Position numbers and translations under genes: made by a program
In this document: positions 21,659 to 33,710 of the stretch, one piece after another
Numbering within the stretch: the stretch's first letter is position 1
How the letters are laid out: each line of letters starts with the position of its first letter
Notes under the pieces: generated by a model
What the model saw: the letters and a program-made list of their open reading frames with translations, nothing else
Database searches by the model: none
Told to the model about the DNA's origin: nothing
Source of the DNA: Argyresthia goedartella
Lineage: Eukaryota; Arthropoda; Insecta; Lepidoptera; Argyresthiidae
Direction of reading: 5' to 3'
Assembly: GCA_949825045.1 (NCBI GenBank)
Contig: OX463810.1
Location: forward strand, 37,768,201 to 37,832,200
Length of the DNA: 64,000 nucleotides

Positions 21659-21935
21659 TTGACTGCGAGCGAAGCGTTCAGTTTCGAGATTAGCCAAAAA
21701 TGCATTTGTCCTTCTGTATGTCTGTCTGTTCTCGCCTACAGGTCGCATTTCTCATCCGATTCTCGTGAAATTTTGTGAGCAGGTTCGATAATGATGTAGA
21801 ATGTTTTTGTCGAGTAATTTTTTTTCAAATAGCGGACTTATGGCGATACAGAGTTATTGGTACGGCTACTTTCATATTCCATGTACCTAACCAGGTGCAT
21901 TCATAAGAGTGTATGTGATATTGAAAGAAAATGCA
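21659..21935 (+). repeat. Dispersed repeats (family shared with 9600-9870 and with family G)
   Basis: The first part matches 9690-9860 inverted (GTCTGTTCTCGCCTACAGGT). The second part (about 21850-21930, with CCATGTACCTAACCAGGTGC) matches 3455-3540. Confidence 0.55.
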
Positions 21936-22039
21936 GTCGGGTTATTTTATTTATAATAATTCCAGTTTTTCATCCGATAAACTTTAAGGCGTCGGGGGCG
22001 TGGTTATAGCGGATTTCAGTTTTTTATTTTATTTCGGAA

Positions 22040-22815
22040 ATGTATACCTAATCATAGTTCACAGTTCTCTCCGCCTTCATGAGACGAACCCGTAGACACC
22101 AGATTTGACCTCTTAGGACAAAGGATATTTTGCTCAAAAGTCTGCATAGTAATTGGAAAATTCAAGCACTTGGAATTCAACTTAAAATTGGACTTTCTTC
22201 GTTAAATTGTTGCGCAAAATAAACTTGTATCGCATTATAATAAAGCCTTTTGTCCGTCAGTCGTGACAATATGTTTAAGTATGTATGTATGTCGAAGGGC
22301 TCGCGAGGTCTACTGTTCTCACAGAACCACTAGTAAGTAAAATATTTTAGGTTAAATACATCAATCTTCAAATTTTATCATAATTTAATCAAATTATATA
22401 TTTTTCACTACATATTAACCTCGATTTGTTTATTCAAAACATTATTTTCTGTAATTATGTTTATAGGCTGTTTAGCAGTTTTGCCATTGCCTTTATTTAC
22501 ACCAGCGCGGCAATCGCTAGCGCGGTGCGCGGTGAAAACAAAAACATATGTTAAAAAGGACGTATGAAACGTGTATTGATTACACATACACTCGGCTCCC
22601 TTATCGCGCTTGCCTGCGGCTCGCCCGAATAATAATGCCCCGAGTGTATTGGCCAACATAGCGCACTTGTATCATAATGTACTATTTAATTGCCAGAAAG
22701 TCTAAGAAAGTTCATAGAATTGAAGGTTATTTCTCAGATTGTTTAGACAAAGTAGTAGAAGAAGTCCATTCGCTTAGATAGTGTCGTTCACCCCCACGCA
22801 AATGTGGTTATTATC
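22040..22815. other. No gene recognised
   Basis: I see no coding or repeat signal. The minus open frame at 22408-22659 has no known motif. Confidence 0.4.
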
Positions 22816-23065
22816 CTAAAGGACCTGCCACATGGCAGGCAACATGCTGGCAGCAAGTTGCCAGCAAGTCGCCGACAAGCGGCTACACGGCACAACAACA
22901 AACTCACAGCCAACCAATGTTCTCAACTGCACCGAAATTTCGGTAAAACGTACGGTACGACTGTGCCATAAGGTTGAGAATCGCGCGCCATTTCGGCAGT
23001 AGAAGTTCGTGGTTGGCGACAAGCGTCTAGTCTAGATGGTTGTCAGCAAGCTTACTGCAAGCTCA

Positions 23066-23355
23066 GGGGTCATTCAAGTATTACGCAACTACCAAAGTGT
23101 GGTTGGGGAAGGATCATTGCCTAGTTTATTTTTAATGTAAGGGGGGACAGGGGGGTTCTGGATGGCGATTACGTCAGCAATATTAAGCATTTTTTTTAAT
23201 AAAACAAAATGGACAATAATATCATCATAAAAAAAAAAAAATAAGATGTTAATCATTTGTCTTTCGCGCATGATGTTTGGGTTAATAATGGAAAGAATAA
23301 ACAAAACCGAACAAAAACTACTAAAATAGTGCTTACGTAATACTTGAATGACCCC
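23066..23355. mobile_element. Harbinger-type MITE with TCA target duplication
   Basis: The inverted ends are GGGGTCATTCAAGTATTACG and its complement, 290 bp apart, with TCA directly outside both. TNA 3-bp duplications are characteristic of PIF/Harbinger elements. Removing the element and one TCA gives a continuous GCAAGCTCACAGCAAG. No coding capacity is visible. Confidence 0.75.
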
Positions 23356-23384
23356 TCACAGCAAGTTTGAACAATAACGAAAAA

Positions 23385-23430
23385 AAAAACGGTCAAGTGC
23401 GGGTCGTTCTCGCACAAGAAGGGTTCCTTA
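23385..23430 (-). repeat. Fragment of repeat family G
   Basis: GGTCAAGTGCGGGTCGTTCT followed by AAGGGTTCC matches the 3344 copy. Confidence 0.5.
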
Positions 23431-23494
23431 CCATCGTACAAGACGACTTAAGGACGGGGTTAAAAAACTTGCTTCCGATTTTCATTTATTGCAA

Positions 23495-23570
23495 TTGTAA
23501 AAATTAACGATCTGCCTTTCATGGTGGAAAAATTGACTGGCATTGTGTTGTTTGCTGATGACACTTCGCC
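23495..23570 (+). pseudogene. LINE family B reverse transcriptase fragment
   Basis: Translation gives VKINDLPFMVEKLTGIVLFA followed by DDTS, the catalytic block of LINE B (compare 32824-32893). Only about 25 codons remain. Confidence 0.75.
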
Positions 23571-23769
23571 TCCTCGTCGCCCGTCTCACTCTCACCACAG
23601 CAGACTCTTGACCAGTTTTTAACTCTTTTACCTAGCCATAATGTCGAAAATCGCGGGTCATCGTACAAAAAGCAAGTACACGGCAGACGCTGCTTGTTGC
23701 CAGTTTGCAGGCAACCACCTCTTCTGCCGTGTGGCAGCTCCTTTACACGGGCAAGGTAATATTTATATC

Positions 23770-26660
23770 GTGTAAGAAGAGGCGGTATAAATATGGGCAA
23801 AATCTATTCTGCTGCCATACTTTATCTGATATTATATGAAGTGAGATTATGTGGTATCATGTCATCATTTGTTGCTTTTTTGATACTCTAGTCTAGATGT
23901 ATTTGTCCGGAAAATTCAATCACACATCAAAAGTTCTGCTTACTTCGATAATTAATTTCACAACAAACCCAGTGAATCTAAAGACATAATATCCAAGTAT
24001 TGTACATGAAAGGATTTCGCTAATTTAAATTTGATTCCAATATTGGCCCGAAAGATCTCGGATCAAAGGGATTTGTTTGACTTACAATTTTAGCCCGAAC
24101 CCGAAGTTATTAAAATTTGACTTGCTGTGGAGAATATTATTCGCTATATTACTTTTACAGTGAGGCCTTACCTACGACCATGGTTAAAGCTCCAATATCC
24201 ATTTATGTTACCGCCCTTAGGAGTAAAAACAAGATTTTAATGTTCACATTTTTTTTCAATAAATAATTTGATGTATGTTATAAAGGTTACTATTTAAACA
24301 TTCGATTACAAACATATGTGAAGATTCGAAGGATTGCGAGTAAGGATTGAAAATTTGCTTGGGTACCTAGATAACCTAGGTACCTATATGCATACTCCAT
24401 ATATAGGTATTCTTGGTCCTAGGCAAACACCTCATCTCTAGATAAACAAGCAGTGTTTGCTATTTGTTAGATGTAGTGTTGAGATAGGCTGTATTCGAAG
24501 TCTATCTAACTTATGGTAGCATATATGTGCGCAACGACTACATACAACGTTTCTGCAGCAGTTGAATAGTGACATTTACAGAATATATGTATGTCACCGT
24601 AAGATTGTAAAAACCATTAGTTTATGATACATCGATATGATATGACGCGTTATTTTATAATAAAACCGTTGAATTGTGAGCAGGTTTAAACTTGAATCGC
24701 AAACGAAATACCAGGACTAACACTGCGGTAGCTTAGGTGAAGACTAGAGGAGGCCAGATCAGCGAAGCCCCCGAACAGTCCTCGTGTTAGGTTGATATGT
24801 AAGAACAAAAGAAAAGTTAATTCTTAGCCCTGTCGGTCTGGTTTACAATTTGTCGATAGTATACAAACTAACGCGTTAGTTTATTAACGGTTTTGACAAT
24901 TTAACGGAGACATGTACATAGGCGGAGCACTGGGATGTTAATAGTATAGGGATAATTCTATTTTAAGACCCAGTTAGTTCTTTCAATATTCATTTACAAA
25001 ATCGCCCTTGCAACGTTGTCATACTCATACTCGAACGTGTTTTGTTTATACATGAGAAATGTTAGTTTACGTTCTATTTCTTGTGAACACAAAGAGACGG
25101 CCATAGTTAAATTAAGGTACTCAACTACTCAGACATGTACTTATTTGTATTGTACTCAGGTCTGTTTGCAAATGGAATGAAGTGATGGCTCCTAGTATAC
25201 ATGGTGGTGGAAGAAAAGACAAAGGTAAACTTAGACCCGACATATGGAACGCTAGTTAGGTCAATTCGAGTCAACTGACATTTCATACCCGAGATTAGCG
25301 CTAACTCGCTTTCTATATGTCGGGCCTTGTTAGATATTCTTTCTTGACACTGGTCTCTAGATTTATTGTAGTGTAGTAGATAAAAAATAATATTTAATAT
25401 GTTTTGGCTCATCTAAAAAAATAACAACAGGTCTGCCAACCCAGACTGAGCGCGTTATTATATAAATCATTAAATACAATCAAAGAATGATAAAACTTTG
25501 TTCAGAACTCGATCTCAAATTGGACCTTGACAAAAGAACGAAAGAATGGAATATCGAAATAAAAGGAAATGCCAAATAAGAATTCGATTTGTCCAACAAA
25601 GAAAAATCTCGACGAAGTTCCCTAAAGAATAAGTCTTCTTGAATAAATATTTTCCCACCAAAATGGCGTTTTTCGTCTTCCCTAATGATAATGCGCATGC
25701 TAATGATATGATGACTAACAGCCATGCTGTGCTTGGAATCCCCTTAAATACACCGAAAATATTGGTAAAACAGCGTTTTTTTTTTAAGACACAATTATAG
25801 AAACAAAAGTTATACTCGTGCCCTCTGTTCTCAAGGAATGTTTTATGAAAACGAGTCTGCGGAAAACGGAAAACATCATACGATAATTACTGAACGGATT
25901 TGGACGTGATATTTAATATACACTTGTGCGCACCCCTAGACAGCTTTCCGCTGAATTACGGTCCCGTGGTGCACGAGTGTAGAGCTAGTTAGTTAATAAA
26001 CCAATAGCCACCACCAGTCGTGATCAGCTAATGTACGCAAAGCTGCTTCAAACTCAAACATGCGGGATCTATGCAGGTGCTGGCTGGTGCCACAGAGAGC
26101 AGGGTGGCTACGAGTCCGCACTTCCGGACCGGATTGGGTGATCGAGAAAATTATATATAATCTTTAGGCTTATCATGTTATCCGACTTTTAAGAATTTCT
26201 TTCAGAATCTGGTACAAATCGACCAATTAAAAGACAGCTCGATTTAAATAATCGTGATCTGATTGGTTCATTTGTAGATAAAGACAGAATGACAGTAAAA
26301 AATAATGGTATTAAACAAAAATGCGACAGAAATTTTGTGACAAATAAATGACAGATATTAAGAAGGCCTGTAACTCGACCTTAATTTTCGACGGTTTGTA
26401 ATGAATTAGATCGCAGTTGACATTTAAAAATTGCAATCAAATACCAAGTCGCAGTCGCAGTGATAGAGAATTAAGCAACTTGTTCACAACTTCTAACTAA
26501 GTTTGACTGACACGAAAACTAAATAACTTTACTTTACCTATTAACTTTCGCTGTCTAGGAAATCGTTAGTATTATGAGTATTCCTACATTTGAGCTGCAT
26601 TTAACTACGAGTGAACATATCGGCTTAGAAATGCACAAAATGATGCAACTATGCTTTCTC
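23770..26660. other. 2.9 kb without recognised gene
   Basis: I found no RT, transposase or other domain, no tRNA and no repeat shared with the rest of the window. Open frames such as 25125-25412 and 25480-25725 (minus) have no recognisable content. Confidence 0.4.
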
Positions 26661-26664
26661 TACA

Positions 26665-26955
26665 TCATGATGGGATGGATGGGAGACTTTGAAATTGCCT
26701 TTTGAGCAATTTAAAAACCATGTAAAAACCACTTTATCTAAAAAGGGATATTACAATATTCAGAATTGCATACATGACAAGAGTGCAGAGTGTTATTCTA
26801 ACTCACTATCATGCATTCTATTTAAAATAATTCTATCTATAAATCAAAATATGGGAGTTTCTTTGCCCTGCTTCTCCCACAGTGTCCAATGTAGGGAAGA
26901 GGCAAAAAATACGTTTTCTAAACATACGTTAATATTTACAGTTTTTTTTTTTTTG
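26665..26955 (+). mobile_element. LINE family B 3' fragment
   Basis: The coding tail LKLPFEQFKNHVKTTLSKKG then YYNIQNCIHDK is followed by the family's 3' UTR hairpin (TGGGAGTTTCTTTGCCC...CTCCCACA) and ends in a T-run. It is 5' truncated, as is usual for target-primed insertion. Confidence 0.8.
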
Positions 26956-26959
26956 AACT

Positions 26960-29300
26960 TTGAACCTGACTACGCACCCAATTACCTCCTATCTAGTGTG
27001 GAAAACAAAATTGAACACGATCTTGTTGCGACCCTACAGTGTTTGTGCAATCAAAACTGCTATTAATCTGCAACTGCGAGGGGAAGTTGGGAGAACAGGA
27101 AACAAACTAATCCAATTGCCGCACAGTTCACCATACAGATTTGAGTGAGATGAGCCACGAGCTCTGCACATCACTACAATTTTCCCCTGAAGTTAGAGTT
27201 AAATTATTGTTTACTGTACTGAACATTCACACAAGTTAACAGTAGTAAGGAAACCTGCATATTAGAGATAACCTGGTATATAAACTCGTTGAGTCTTTTG
27301 AAACAATTCGTGTAGAATTATGGAGTTTTCAAAGTAATTCAGAGAATAGTGTTGCCTCGCGTAACACGAGGTTTGTTTTATATACACGTTTATAGGAATG
27401 AAGTGTCAGTCCTCACTGCGAATCCTCTGAAGTGAAACGGGTTTTTACATTTCAATTTACCCAATCTTTATTTATCGGATTCGTGGTCTGTTTCGCGCCT
27501 CTTCGAATCGTTGAAATATGAACGGGAAACAAGTTATGCGAAGGGGAAACGGCCTGTAAGTTGAAATTTTCTGGTTTTATAAGTGAAAAGTTCTCACAAA
27601 GGGGGGCAATCAAACTTGGGACGATGTTATTCGAGCTATTCAGAGAAAAAGGGCCGCTTTGGATTAGAGAACCGAGAGCGGTCCCTTCAATTAAAAGTTG
27701 AGAACCTGAGATTCAAAGCTAAATCGATTCCGGAATCGGTTTATGTTTACCTATTTGAATGCTGCTTGTGGGTTTACTTAAGTGTCTTGTGTTGTGTTTA
27801 TTGGAACTTGACTGAAATCAATGACAATACGGTATTTGACAAGGTAGTCCAACAATTCTAGAAGCGTAGCGTGTCAAGCTACAACTATTTCCACAAAAAC
27901 GTTTGACAATATCAGAATTGTATATTTCCAGCAGTTGTATTTTATAAACCCAATTGTGTAAAAAAAACAGCATTTGACTATAACGTCACTTGCTAGTATT
28001 TCGTAGAACTCGTGAACAAAATTACCGTTTTGACAGTTCCTAAAAAGTATCTATTTTGACTAGCAGTCAAATACCGTATTGGCCATGTAACAAAAAATCA
28101 AGGGTACTAAACTGAGAAAACAAATTCGAGATAATTGTGTTCTTAACTAAAATCCGTTATTCCCAGTTGCCGTATTTCCCATTACGGATAGTTCAGTAAT
28201 CCAGTATAAAAAATATGACTGGATTACTGAATTATCCATAAAAAAATATAATGTCCTTCATTTGTCCTCTCCAACGTAGTTCCTTCAAATTACCTGTAGC
28301 GTTAAGTTGGCTGTCCTGCAAAACTGTCAAGTGTCAACAGTTTTCCTGTCAGTCGATAACGCAGATGTCAGTCGGAACGAAAACAAATGTTGATATTATA
28401 GTTTTTTAATTGTATAATCGGAAACAAAAAGCCTCAAGTACAACCGTTCAAAGACTGAATATGTGACGTCACGAGGGGAGGTATTTTAATAATTATTAAT
28501 AAAGAATAACATTCATTACTCGAAATATTAAAATTATTTTTTAAAGCAGCCACCAAAGTCATAAAATAAAATAAAAATAATTCGTTTTTTTAGCATGGCC
28601 AATTGCGGATCAGTGGGTGGCGGATATTACTAAGTATCCACAAATTACTGTTAAACTAGGAATTCAGCAAATATTAAAATTACACACTTCACAAGTACGG
28701 CAAAAATATGAAAACCAGCAGAGTTAGGTTTAAGTCTAGTCTAGACAGTATGCCAATAATTCGCCATTAGCATTCAGGATTAGCACAGCATAGAAGTGTT
28801 CGCAAAAAGTCATAAACTACTATGAAACATGCAGGGAAAGAGAGTTAGATTCTGAAACGTTGTACGAATTATGAGTCTAGACGGTTTTCTACACCTAACT
28901 TTAACTTCCTACTCTGACTATTCCAGACCATGGAGAACCGAACTATCCTTTAAGGGCTGTGTTTGTTTTGTTTTTACCTGTGTCAGTTGGTAGTATTTCT
29001 CAACATGATCATAAGATGTATGGCTTATAAAATAAATAAGATAAAAAAAAAAAAAAAATTACGCTCGTAGTTACATAAATACGAGTACAAATGTATGTGT
29101 ATGTAGGTACATACGTAAAGATGATATCTGGATATAAAATTACCTGAAACAAACGGAAATTGAAATGTTAATGTTAACACCCACAAGGAGATTGAGGCAC
29201 AAACACACAAACATTCAAACATCGAAACATCTAAACATCGCTACTTTCACATTTATAATATTATATATAATAAATATATATTATATATATAGTTGTATGG
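26960..29300. other. No gene recognised; two inverted repeats
   Basis: A perfect 16-bp inverted pair (CAATACGGTATTTGAC) lies at 27825-27840 and 28066-28081. A 20-bp near-perfect hairpin (GGATAGTTCAGTAATCCAGT) lies at 28186-28237. The 92-codon frame at 27583-27861 has no known motif. An A-run sits at 29043-29057. Confidence 0.4.
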
Positions 29301-29310
29301 ATAATGGAGG

Positions 29311-29345
29311 TTTGCTGGAAGAAATTTCTTTTTAGAGATAAGCAT
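29311..29345 (+). repeat. LINE family A 3' stem-loop remnant
   Basis: TGCTGGAAGAAATTTCTTTT followed by TAGAGATAAGC matches the 3' hairpin segment of LINE A at 62740-62768. Confidence 0.5.
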
Positions 29346-29421
29346 AATAAGAATATGAATAATTACCTGTTCCAACAAATAATGTCTAATTAATGATTAG
29401 TAAAAATATGTTCGACGAGTC

Positions 29422-29715
29422 GACCCGTGGTCTAGTGGGCTTCAGGCTTGCTTCTCATGCAGGAGATGCATATTCGAATCCGGTGCTGACCATGCACCAA
29501 TAAGATAAGTAAATTATCTTAAGTCGTACATTATCCGACGTTCCGTGTTTCGGTCCCGGCTACTATCGCTACTTGTTAATAGTAGTCGTAAAAAACCCCT
29601 CCAGCTACCCGCACTAAGCCAGCGTGGTGGAGTATGGCTCAATCTTACTCGTATCCAGGTAAAGGTCTGTGCACTCCTGCCAAGGGGACATTAGTGGGCT
29701 ATAATTATTTTTATA
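29422..29715 (+). mobile_element. tRNA-derived SINE (family S3)
   Basis: The head CCGTGGTCTAGTGGGCTTCA (A-box-like) and ATTCGAATCC (B box) lie about 35 bases apart, as in a tRNA. A body with GTTCCGTGTTTCGGTCCCGG and a T-rich end follow. The tRNA fold is degenerate, so I call it a SINE rather than a tRNA gene. Confidence 0.65.
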
Positions 29716-29719
29716 TTTA

Positions 29720-30160
29720 ACAATATCTGAGCCGTAAAGATATTGCAAGGTAAATAAAAGGAAAGATATCTTATGCGTAAAGGCATGGGTTATCGCATAT
29801 TTAGGTCTTGAATTTCATTTCGCTGGCAAAAAGCGTATTTCAGGCGCGAGGGGCTGCAGCACAAGTTTTTCTTCTAAATTGAAACAAAAGCGGAACGACC
29901 ATTGTCTGCGCGAGATTGTTTTCAATATCCTTAAATTGCAAACATTGTTGAGTTTGCTCGGAAACTCGCGAAGTGGTGCGCACGGTATGTAATAATAGGT
30001 TTTAGGTTTCAAAATTGAAACTTTAGTTCGGATAGCAGCAATATTCCCGGAATCGTTCAGAAATACAACTTTAGTTATTACAGATTTATCTGATGTGCTT
30101 ATGACCTACCTATATTTGTTGTACAATTTACTTTCATTTTGTTACTTTATTTTGCTCTCT
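29720..30160. other. No gene recognised
   Basis: No coding or repeat signal that I can name. Confidence 0.4.
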
Positions 30161-30164
30161 ATCA

Positions 30165-30250
30165 TAGTCAAAGTTCTTTATTACTGTAGATATTTACATA
30201 TACTGAGCAAAGTAATTTTTTGCCTCTTCTCTACATTGGACTACTGTGGG
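30165..30250 (-). mobile_element. LINE family B 3' end fragment
   Basis: Complement of the LINE B tail: TTTATTACTGTAGATATTTA, then GCCTCTTCTCTACATTGG and CTACTGTGGGAG. Confidence 0.65.
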
Positions 30251-30890
30251 AGCAGATCCGTTCTATCCGTTTCTTGTACGTCGTGTAACGCTACGAGGAG
30301 GACTACCACAACCGACATGTTACGAGGAGCTACTCCCGCGCCGTCGATTCCCATTCGTATTAAACGCAACAGCAACCCATCGTTGAAATTCCATCATCCG
30401 AAAATTATTACTCTCAAAATGTGTCCTCCAGATCTACTCTCTTAATTTTCTAAGTACCTCCTGTTTTAGTCAACAAAGAGTCTTGTGCTTCTATATTTCA
30501 TTTCTGTTTTACTGTTGAAATGAATTTCCAACTTAATATAGCAGTGTTTTCAGGTTAACACCCTGGAAACAAATAATGAACGTGTTCTGTAGAGCGATAG
30601 CAATTAACTGTTGGAATTGTCACTGCAGTGAGGGTGTGTATTTCAGTCATGTCATTATTTGCACTACTTGCTTGAAATCCTTTGTTATTTGGTTACAATT
30701 ACTTCTACTCGTATATTACATTATTGTTTGATTAATACTCTTAAAGATAGAATGCGAGTTAGCACTAATTGCAAGTCAACTTTAACGTTCCCCATAAAAT
30801 ATCTATGGAATGTGAAAGTAGTGCCGAGTTTAGAACTCGATTCCGCCGCGGATCCTCCGTTCCGCTCAAAACACGTGGCCGCAGCCTGAA
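30251..30890. other. No gene recognised
   Basis: Two open frames (30095-30445 and 30659-30889) have no known domain. Confidence 0.35.
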
Positions 30891-30893
30891 ATA

Positions 30894-31276
30894 TTAGTTT
30901 ATGTGACTGCTATATAATGGAGGGCATTAATACTCGAGAGTGGGTTCACTCGAGAGTTTGAATGCCTAATTATGTACAGTTACATACACTAGTTTATCTA
31001 CACACATATCATAAGCTCTCTCTGATGTGTTCAGGAAACGCATGTTCGGCCGGCATGGTGGCATTGATCATTGCTCTGCAGTTGTTTAGCTTGTTCAGTA
31101 GTACCAATTTCACAGACAAACTAGGGGCGGCACGCAGATGGGCGTCGGCGTTCGAAATTTGAATGTCATAATTTGACAAATTTGTTGACAAAAGAAATGA
31201 GTTTTTACCAAGAAGTTTTTCATTATGGTGGTCGTAACGTGTGGTTTTTGGACGCAGTAAAGAGATGTATATGTAG
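30894..31276 (+). repeat. Two-hairpin repeat, copy 5
   Basis: This 383-bp copy is flanked by ATA on both sides. Its hairpin 1 apex is intermediate in length (CTCGAGAGTGGGTTCACTCG). Hairpin 2 has the same arms as copy 1 and a loop shortened around the GTTGACAAAAG junction. Confidence 0.75.
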
Positions 31277-31400
31277 ATAAAAGAAGTAATTTTACAACGT
31301 GCACATGAAATTCCAAACTTTGTAACCGAAGCTTGGCATAAAATGTGTCACATTTCCGTGTCACGAGTCTCAGCTGGCTGGCGGTTCGAGCGGAAGGGTC

Positions 31401-31485
31401 GATTTGTCGGCGCCGCCGCCGCCGCCAGCGGATCCGACCTCACGGATTTGTCGGCGCCGCCGCCGCCAGCGGATCCGACCTCACG
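31401..31485. repeat. GC-rich 44/41-bp tandem duplication
   Basis: Two units of GATTTGTCGG(CGCC..)AGCGGATCCGACCTCACG occur head to tail and differ by one GCC triplet. They are unusually GC-rich for this window. Confidence 0.8.
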
Positions 31486-31744
31486 GATTATTGCTCATCG
31501 GTAGCTGGTGGGCTAATCGATTCTATGCAACCGACATGTCGGGACGAGTGGAGACACTGGTGTGACTTGCGCTGGGTTTGTGTGGGAAACGGAATGTGAA
31601 AATTGAATTGAAGGACAGAGAACTTTGAGAGGAAAACTTCATATCTTCAAAGCAGCGGCGATGGGGTAGCCTCCGCTGTCACGCAAAATGGAATATGACT
31701 ATAACTGGCTAAATGGCTGGACGCGGGCTATTTCGCCTGCTGTT

Positions 31745-33710
31745 CTGTAAACTTTAATTTGAAGAACGAGGTCTCTGGTCTTGGTAATTCTAGTTCTAGT
31801 AAGGTGATTCTAGTAATTCTAGTTATAGCCCCACACTTAGCTTATATATTCAATAAATGTGTTGACGATGGAGCTTTTTCAGACCTCATGAAACACAGTA
31901 AACTGATACCTCTGTTCAAGTCGGGAGATAAGGGCGATCCTTCAAATTTCAGACCAATATCTGTTCTTCCAACACTAAGTAAAATATTTGAAAAGATTAT
32001 ACTCAATCAAATGCTCTCACACTTCAACCGTACAAAACAACTCCACGCTAAACAATATGGTTTCACTAGGGGTAAATCGACTACGGATGCAGGTATTACC
32101 CTTATATCTCATATTTATTCTGCATGGGAGGCCGCACAGGATGCTATCGGAGTTTTTTGCGACCTGTCGAAGGCGTTTGATTGTGTTGATCATAATACGC
32201 CATTAATTAAATTAAATCATTACGGAGTTAGAAATAAAGCGTTGGATCTACTAAGATCATACCTAAGCAATAGAATTCAAAAGGCAGAAGTTAACGGCGT
32301 AAAATCTGATGGATCGGTTGTTAAGGCGATGATGGAATAAAAATGCGCTGTCGAGTGGAAGTGAGATGCAATAATTACTCGCGAATAAGAAAAAGCGGGA
32401 TGCATATAATGCACTCGCGACTAATCTGAAACAACGTAAGCGCCAAAACGTAAAAAAAAATCATAAAAATCAACTATTTCAGGGAATTAACTTTCAAATT
32501 GAAAATCTTTAGAAATAACAATTGTTCATACATTGCAATTATCAGAGAGTCATATTCACTTACTACTGCGGTGTAATAGGATAAAACCATAAAAAAAGGG
32601 TTGACTTTGTATTTATTTTCTATCGAGAAAATTTTATCCAAACATGTTTTCCAATTAAGAATCTCTAGATTATATAGTCAAATTACATACACCAGAAATT
32701 AATTACGATTTGCCCAGTATTTCCTGAAAAACACATGAAAACAGCACCCCATATTTATTTAATCAGCGTCTTAAAATTCGCGTTCCACAAGGTTCCATAT
32801 TAGGCCCTTTCTTATTCCTGGTAAATATTAATGATCTGGCTTTCATGGTGGAGAAATTAACTGACATAGTGTTGTTTGCTGATGATACTTCAATGGTCTT
32901 CAAAATTGAAAGACAAAAAGGAGATTTTGATGATATTAATGGTGTATTGTCTTTAACCTTGAATTGGTTCACAGTTAATAATTTATTGTTAAACGCTGGT
33001 AAAACCAAGTGTATCAAATTCTCACTTCCAAATGTCAGGCAAGTTGAGACCAGTTTAGTGTTAGACAACAGCACGTTAGAATTAGTAAATGATACGAAGT
33101 TTCTTGGAATAACCATTGATAGCAAATTGCAGTGGGGACCCCACATAGATAAATTGGCTGGTAAATTAAGTTCTGCGGCTTACGCTGTTAGGAACATCAG
33201 ACAAAGCACGGATGTGGCTACATCTAATCTAGTATATTTTAGTTACTTTCATAGTGTGATGTCCTATGGTATCTTGTTGTGGAGGAAAGCAGCGGATATT
33301 CAAACTATTTTTATTTTACAGAAAAGAGCTATTCGAGCAATTTATAATTTAAAACGAAAATACTCCTTAAGAGAGCTTTTTAAAGAAATTGACATACTAA
33401 CAGTAGCTAGTCAATTTATTTTCGAAAATATAATGTATGTACGTAAGAACCTTACAACATTTTCCAAACTTAGCGATAGCTGTAATGTTAACCTAAGAAA
33501 TAATCACAGACTATGTGCGCCCCTTTTTAGACTCGCGAAGGTTAGCAATTCTTTCAAGGGTCAGTGCATTCTTTACTACAATAGGATACCTCTGGAGATT
33601 TTGAAATTGCCATTTGAGCAATTTAAAAAGCATGTTAAAGCGACTTTGTCGAAAAAGGGATATTACAATGTTCAAGATTACTTAAATGACAGGACTGTAT
33701 GGGGTTGATC
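31745..33710 (+). pseudogene. LINE family B reverse transcriptase, 5' truncated, with an insertion
   Basis: One frame carries the RT: LIPLFKSGDKGDPSNFRPIS, VLPTLSKIFEKIILNQM, QYGFTRGKSTTDAG, VFCDLSKAFDCVDHNTPLI, then after an interruption RVPQGSILGPFLFLVNINDL, VLFADDTSMVFKIE (catalytic FADD), FLGITIDSKLQWGPHIDKLA, YGILLWRKAADIQTIFILQK and the C-terminal LPFEQFKKHVKATLSKKG. The endonuclease domain is missing. From 32845 to 33708 the frame is open for 287 codons, so the C-terminal half is well preserved. About 430 bp of unrelated sequence (about 32335-32765) splits the region between KSDGSVVK and VPQG. It is a jockey-superfamily type (inference). Confidence 0.85.
32335..32765. mobile_element. 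Insertion of unknown type inside LINE B
   Basis: The LINE B frame stops after KSDGSVVKAMME and resumes at RLKIRVPQG about 430 bp later in the same frame. The intervening DNA is AT-rich, full of stops and without known motifs. Short complementary pieces near the ends (ATGCGCTG and CAGCGTCT) hint at inverted termini, but no target duplication is clear. Confidence 0.5.

Larger units (their letters stand above)
22817..23745. mobile_element. Composite bounded by 22-bp inverted ends
   Basis: TAAAGGACCTGCCACATGGC at the left is matched inverted at 23724-23745 with two differences; each end is itself palindromic (CTGCCACA.GGCAG). Inside lie a 290-bp MITE, a fragment of repeat G and a LINE B fragment, so the element has been used as a landing site several times. 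Confidence 0.5.

Noticed and set aside
27583..27861. 92-codon ORF as a gene
   Set aside because: No domain and no repeats of coding type are visible; its length is within chance expectation for this much sequence.
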